NCBI GenBank assembly: GCA_964020155.1
Contig: OZ026555.1
Span: forward strand, 42,501 to 106,500
Direction: 5' to 3'
DNA: 64,000 nt
Source: Chondrilla cf. caribensis
Lineage: Eukaryota; Porifera; Demospongiae; Chondrillida; Chondrillidae
Under the pieces are notes generated by a model. It was not told the origin of the DNA and ran no database searches. It worked only from the letters and a program-made list of their open reading frames with translations. This document shows positions 61,936-64,000 of this stretch, one piece after another. The translations under genes were made by a program, and so were the position numbers. Positions within the stretch are counted from its first letter, which is position 1. Every line of letters starts with the position of its first letter.

Positions 61936-62391
61936 GTGTGTCTACTCACACGTACATTTCATTGCAAATTGTAGCAACTAGCAGTATTTGACACTTCCAT
62001 TTATTCTTCCTAGTGTCAGTTAGTGGCATCCTCTCAAAGCTCCCAGTGTGAGAGATCACACACAAACTTGAGGAGACACACAATATAATAAAACAATAAT
62101 ATTGCTTGTGTGGGTGGGCAAATTCATCACATAAACGGATCTTCCCTCACATTTTATCTTGACAAAAGGCATCACTCCAATGGATGGCGCTAAGACACAC
62201 CCATCACTATGAAGTTTTTTAGTTAAAGGAATTTGCAATTTATCTCCTCCCCTTTCAACTTGCTCTGCCAATATTTCAACTCTCTCTCAAGTCATTTGGA
62301 CTTCCTTCCTAGAAAGAAGGCACTACACTGAAAGGCTTGCAGTATCAACTATAACAGGACAACAAACTGTATACGGGGTCATTTGGTAGAA
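61936..62391 (+). other. Upstream region of astacin gene
   Basis: No coding signal and no clear TATA box; the segment before 62392 is the presumed promoter and leader. Confidence 0.45.
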
Positions 62392-64000
62392 ATGACTGGA
62401 GGGAAGATTGCTCTGATCTGCTTTGTTGTAACCACTTCTTGTGTGTTGGAGGTGCCTTCAGCACCAGCCACTGGAATCTCTGGTGGGAGTAGAACTGAAC
62501 TGAGGGGAGACCGTGGACTACTAGTGGACCCGCTGGAGACAGGGAACCAGGGGCAGGGTCTGTTTGAAATGGACATTGTCCTCACTGAAGCTGACAGACA
62601 AAGGCACAGAAGAGGAGTTACTGGGGAGAATGACCGAATATGGCCTAATGCAACAATACCCTACGATATGCCTTCATACATCAGTGAGTTGCTTCATCAT
62701 ATCACACACACGCGCGCGCGTGCGCACGCACACACACACACACACACACACACATACAGTGTATTTTTATATAACATGTATAACCCTTCAAATATTTGAC
62801 CACAGAACATATTCTCCAGTGTCCACACACAAGGAGAGTGTATCCATGCATTTTCAAATGCAGAAGCTTGTCTTCACTTCTGTCTCCATCCCATCACACA
62901 TTTTTTTCTCTTCTCATTTCCATCTTGTCACCCTCAGGCAGTGAAGGCTACAAGCTGGCAATCCAGGGTATGGCTCATTGGATGAACTACACTTGTATCA
63001 AGTTCAAAGTGAGGGAAAACGAAAAGGATTATATCAAATTTGTGGAGATTGGCGGGTTAGTGGGATTGGTAATGATAGCTGCTTGTATAGTAACGATTTG
63101 GATACACGCACTGCTTGGGTCCTGTCAAGTACAGGAGCATGTAGATGTGTGGATGTGGGGACTTGGTCACTGCTCTCAACTGAAGATATCACTGTCAGCA
63201 CATCTTGTCATCCTTCAGGTGTTGGTCTAGTGTTGGGAGAGTGGGCGGAGAACAGCTAATATCACTGGGAAGCAGCTATTATAAAACAATGGGTTGTGGT
63301 CATGTGGGTGTGGTCATCCACGAACTAGCCCATGTAGCAGGATTCTGGCATGAGCAGTCTCGTCCTGATAGGGACCGGTACATCACCATCATCACGGGGA
63401 ACATCCACCCAGCCATGCTGTACAACTTTGAAACTTACCCCCACTTATCAAGCTCGTTGAAGATCCCTTACGACTACGACAGCATCACACACTACAATTC
63501 ATTTGTGAGTTGAAATGGAGATAACAGTACATAGAGTGTATGTATGAAGATCTGGCTGATGTAGGACTGGTCTTCGTGGACTGGTTGGAGTAGGGATGGT
63601 CATAGGGAACAGGTTGGGGTAGGGATGGTCATAGGGAACAGGTTGGGGTAGGGATGGTCACAGGGAACAGGTTGGGGTAGGGATGGTCACAGGGAACAGG
63701 TTGGGGTAGGGATGGTCACAGGGAACAGGTTGGGGTAGGGATGGTCATAGGGAACAGGTTGGGGTAGGGATGGTCATAGGGGGAACAGGTTGGGGTAGGG
63801 ATGGTCCCAGGGAACAGGTCCGAAATACAAAATTGTAAACCTCCTTGTACCCACTACAGGCCTTCAGCATGAATGGCTGGCCCACCATCATCCCAAAGAA
63901 GAAAGGAGTCAAAATAGGACAGAGAGTAGGTCTCAGTGCACTGGATATCAAGCAAGCTGTCAGCTTGTACAAATGCAGAGGTTAGCGTGGGGCAGGATGC
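62392..64000 (+). CDS. Astacin-family metalloprotease, 3' end outside window
   Basis: ATG 62392 starts a signal peptide (MTGGKIALICFVVTTSCVLE). The propeptide contains FEMDIVLT, equivalent to the aspartate-switch FXGD motif, and a basic RQRHRRG processing site. The mature enzyme begins near NDRIWPNATIPYDM. Exons: 62392-62683, about 62938-63056 (INWTCIKF-type MNYTCIKFKV), 63217-63504 with zinc motif HELAHVAGFWHEQSRPDRD, and 63861-63980 (AFSMNGWPTIIP, ALDIKQAVSLYKCRG), followed by a GTTAGC donor at the window edge. The segment DYDSITHYNSF holds the zinc-ligand Tyr, but the usual Met-turn Met is Thr. Secreted or cell-surface endopeptidase; domains after the catalytic unit are not visible. An intron holds a 29-bp minisatellite. 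Confidence 0.9.
63570..63822. repeat. 29-bp minisatellite, astacin intron
   Basis: About eight copies of AGGGATGGTCATAGGGAACA plus GGTTGGGGT. Confidence 0.94.

Overview
The window is nuclear DNA from an animal with a very compact, intron-dense genome. Genes are split into many short exons with GT-AG introns of mostly 50-150 bp. Spaces between neighbouring genes are often below 150 bp, and both strands are used about equally. The gene set (gamma-tubulin complex component 6, thymine-DNA glycosylase, TFIIIC-220, FGD-type RhoGEF, cathepsin O, astacin, SNIP1, rabenosyn-5) is metazoan. The compactness and the large minisatellite load resemble a demosponge, but that is inference; no species-level marker was recognised.

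Layout, left to right: GTF3C1 (minus, 3' end off the window); TUBGCP6 (minus), whose stop lies 62 bp from the GTF3C1 start codon; RBSN (plus), head-to-head with TUBGCP6; an animal haem peroxidase (plus); a stand-alone saccharopine dehydrogenase (plus); UQCC6 and UQCC5 (minus), two micro-genes for complex III assembly factors separated by 10 nt; TDG (plus), head-to-head with UQCC5; an unrecognised multipass membrane protein (plus); DCP1 (minus) and SNIP1 (plus), head-to-head; DNAJC2 (plus); CTSO (minus); GTF2E2 (minus) and an 89-aa RIIa/Dpy-30-like protein (plus), head-to-head; ARL8 (minus); an FGD-family RhoGEF (minus); UBE2N (minus) and ELP4 (plus), head-to-head; a single-pass membrane protein with a tyrosine-rich tail (plus); an astacin metalloprotease (plus, 3' end off the window).

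Almost all of these are conserved housekeeping genes for transcription (GTF3C1, GTF2E2, SNIP1, ELP4), RNA decay, protein folding, endolysosomal traffic (RBSN, ARL8, CTSO, FGD), ubiquitin signalling and mitochondrial metabolism. Introns and some exons carry many tandem repeats with unit lengths of 13 to 51 bp, plus long CA and GA tracts. Two MITE-like elements lie in ARL8 introns and one tRNA-derived SINE lies upstream of the multipass membrane gene.

The strongest new signals are: (1) the UQCC5-UQCC6 pair, which looks dicistronic and encodes two partners of one cytochrome-b assembly pathway; (2) a 98%-identical inverted copy of an ELP4 exon inside a UBE2N intron; (3) clusters of TCACATGA/TCATGTGA octamers in introns, repeated at 10-12 bp spacing; (4) a shared GATGGTCACGTGA element just upstream of the TUBGCP6 and GTF3C1 start codons; (5) in-frame minisatellites in six conserved proteins. 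Exon boundaries were read by eye from splice consensus and family similarity, so gene ends are firmer than internal boundaries.
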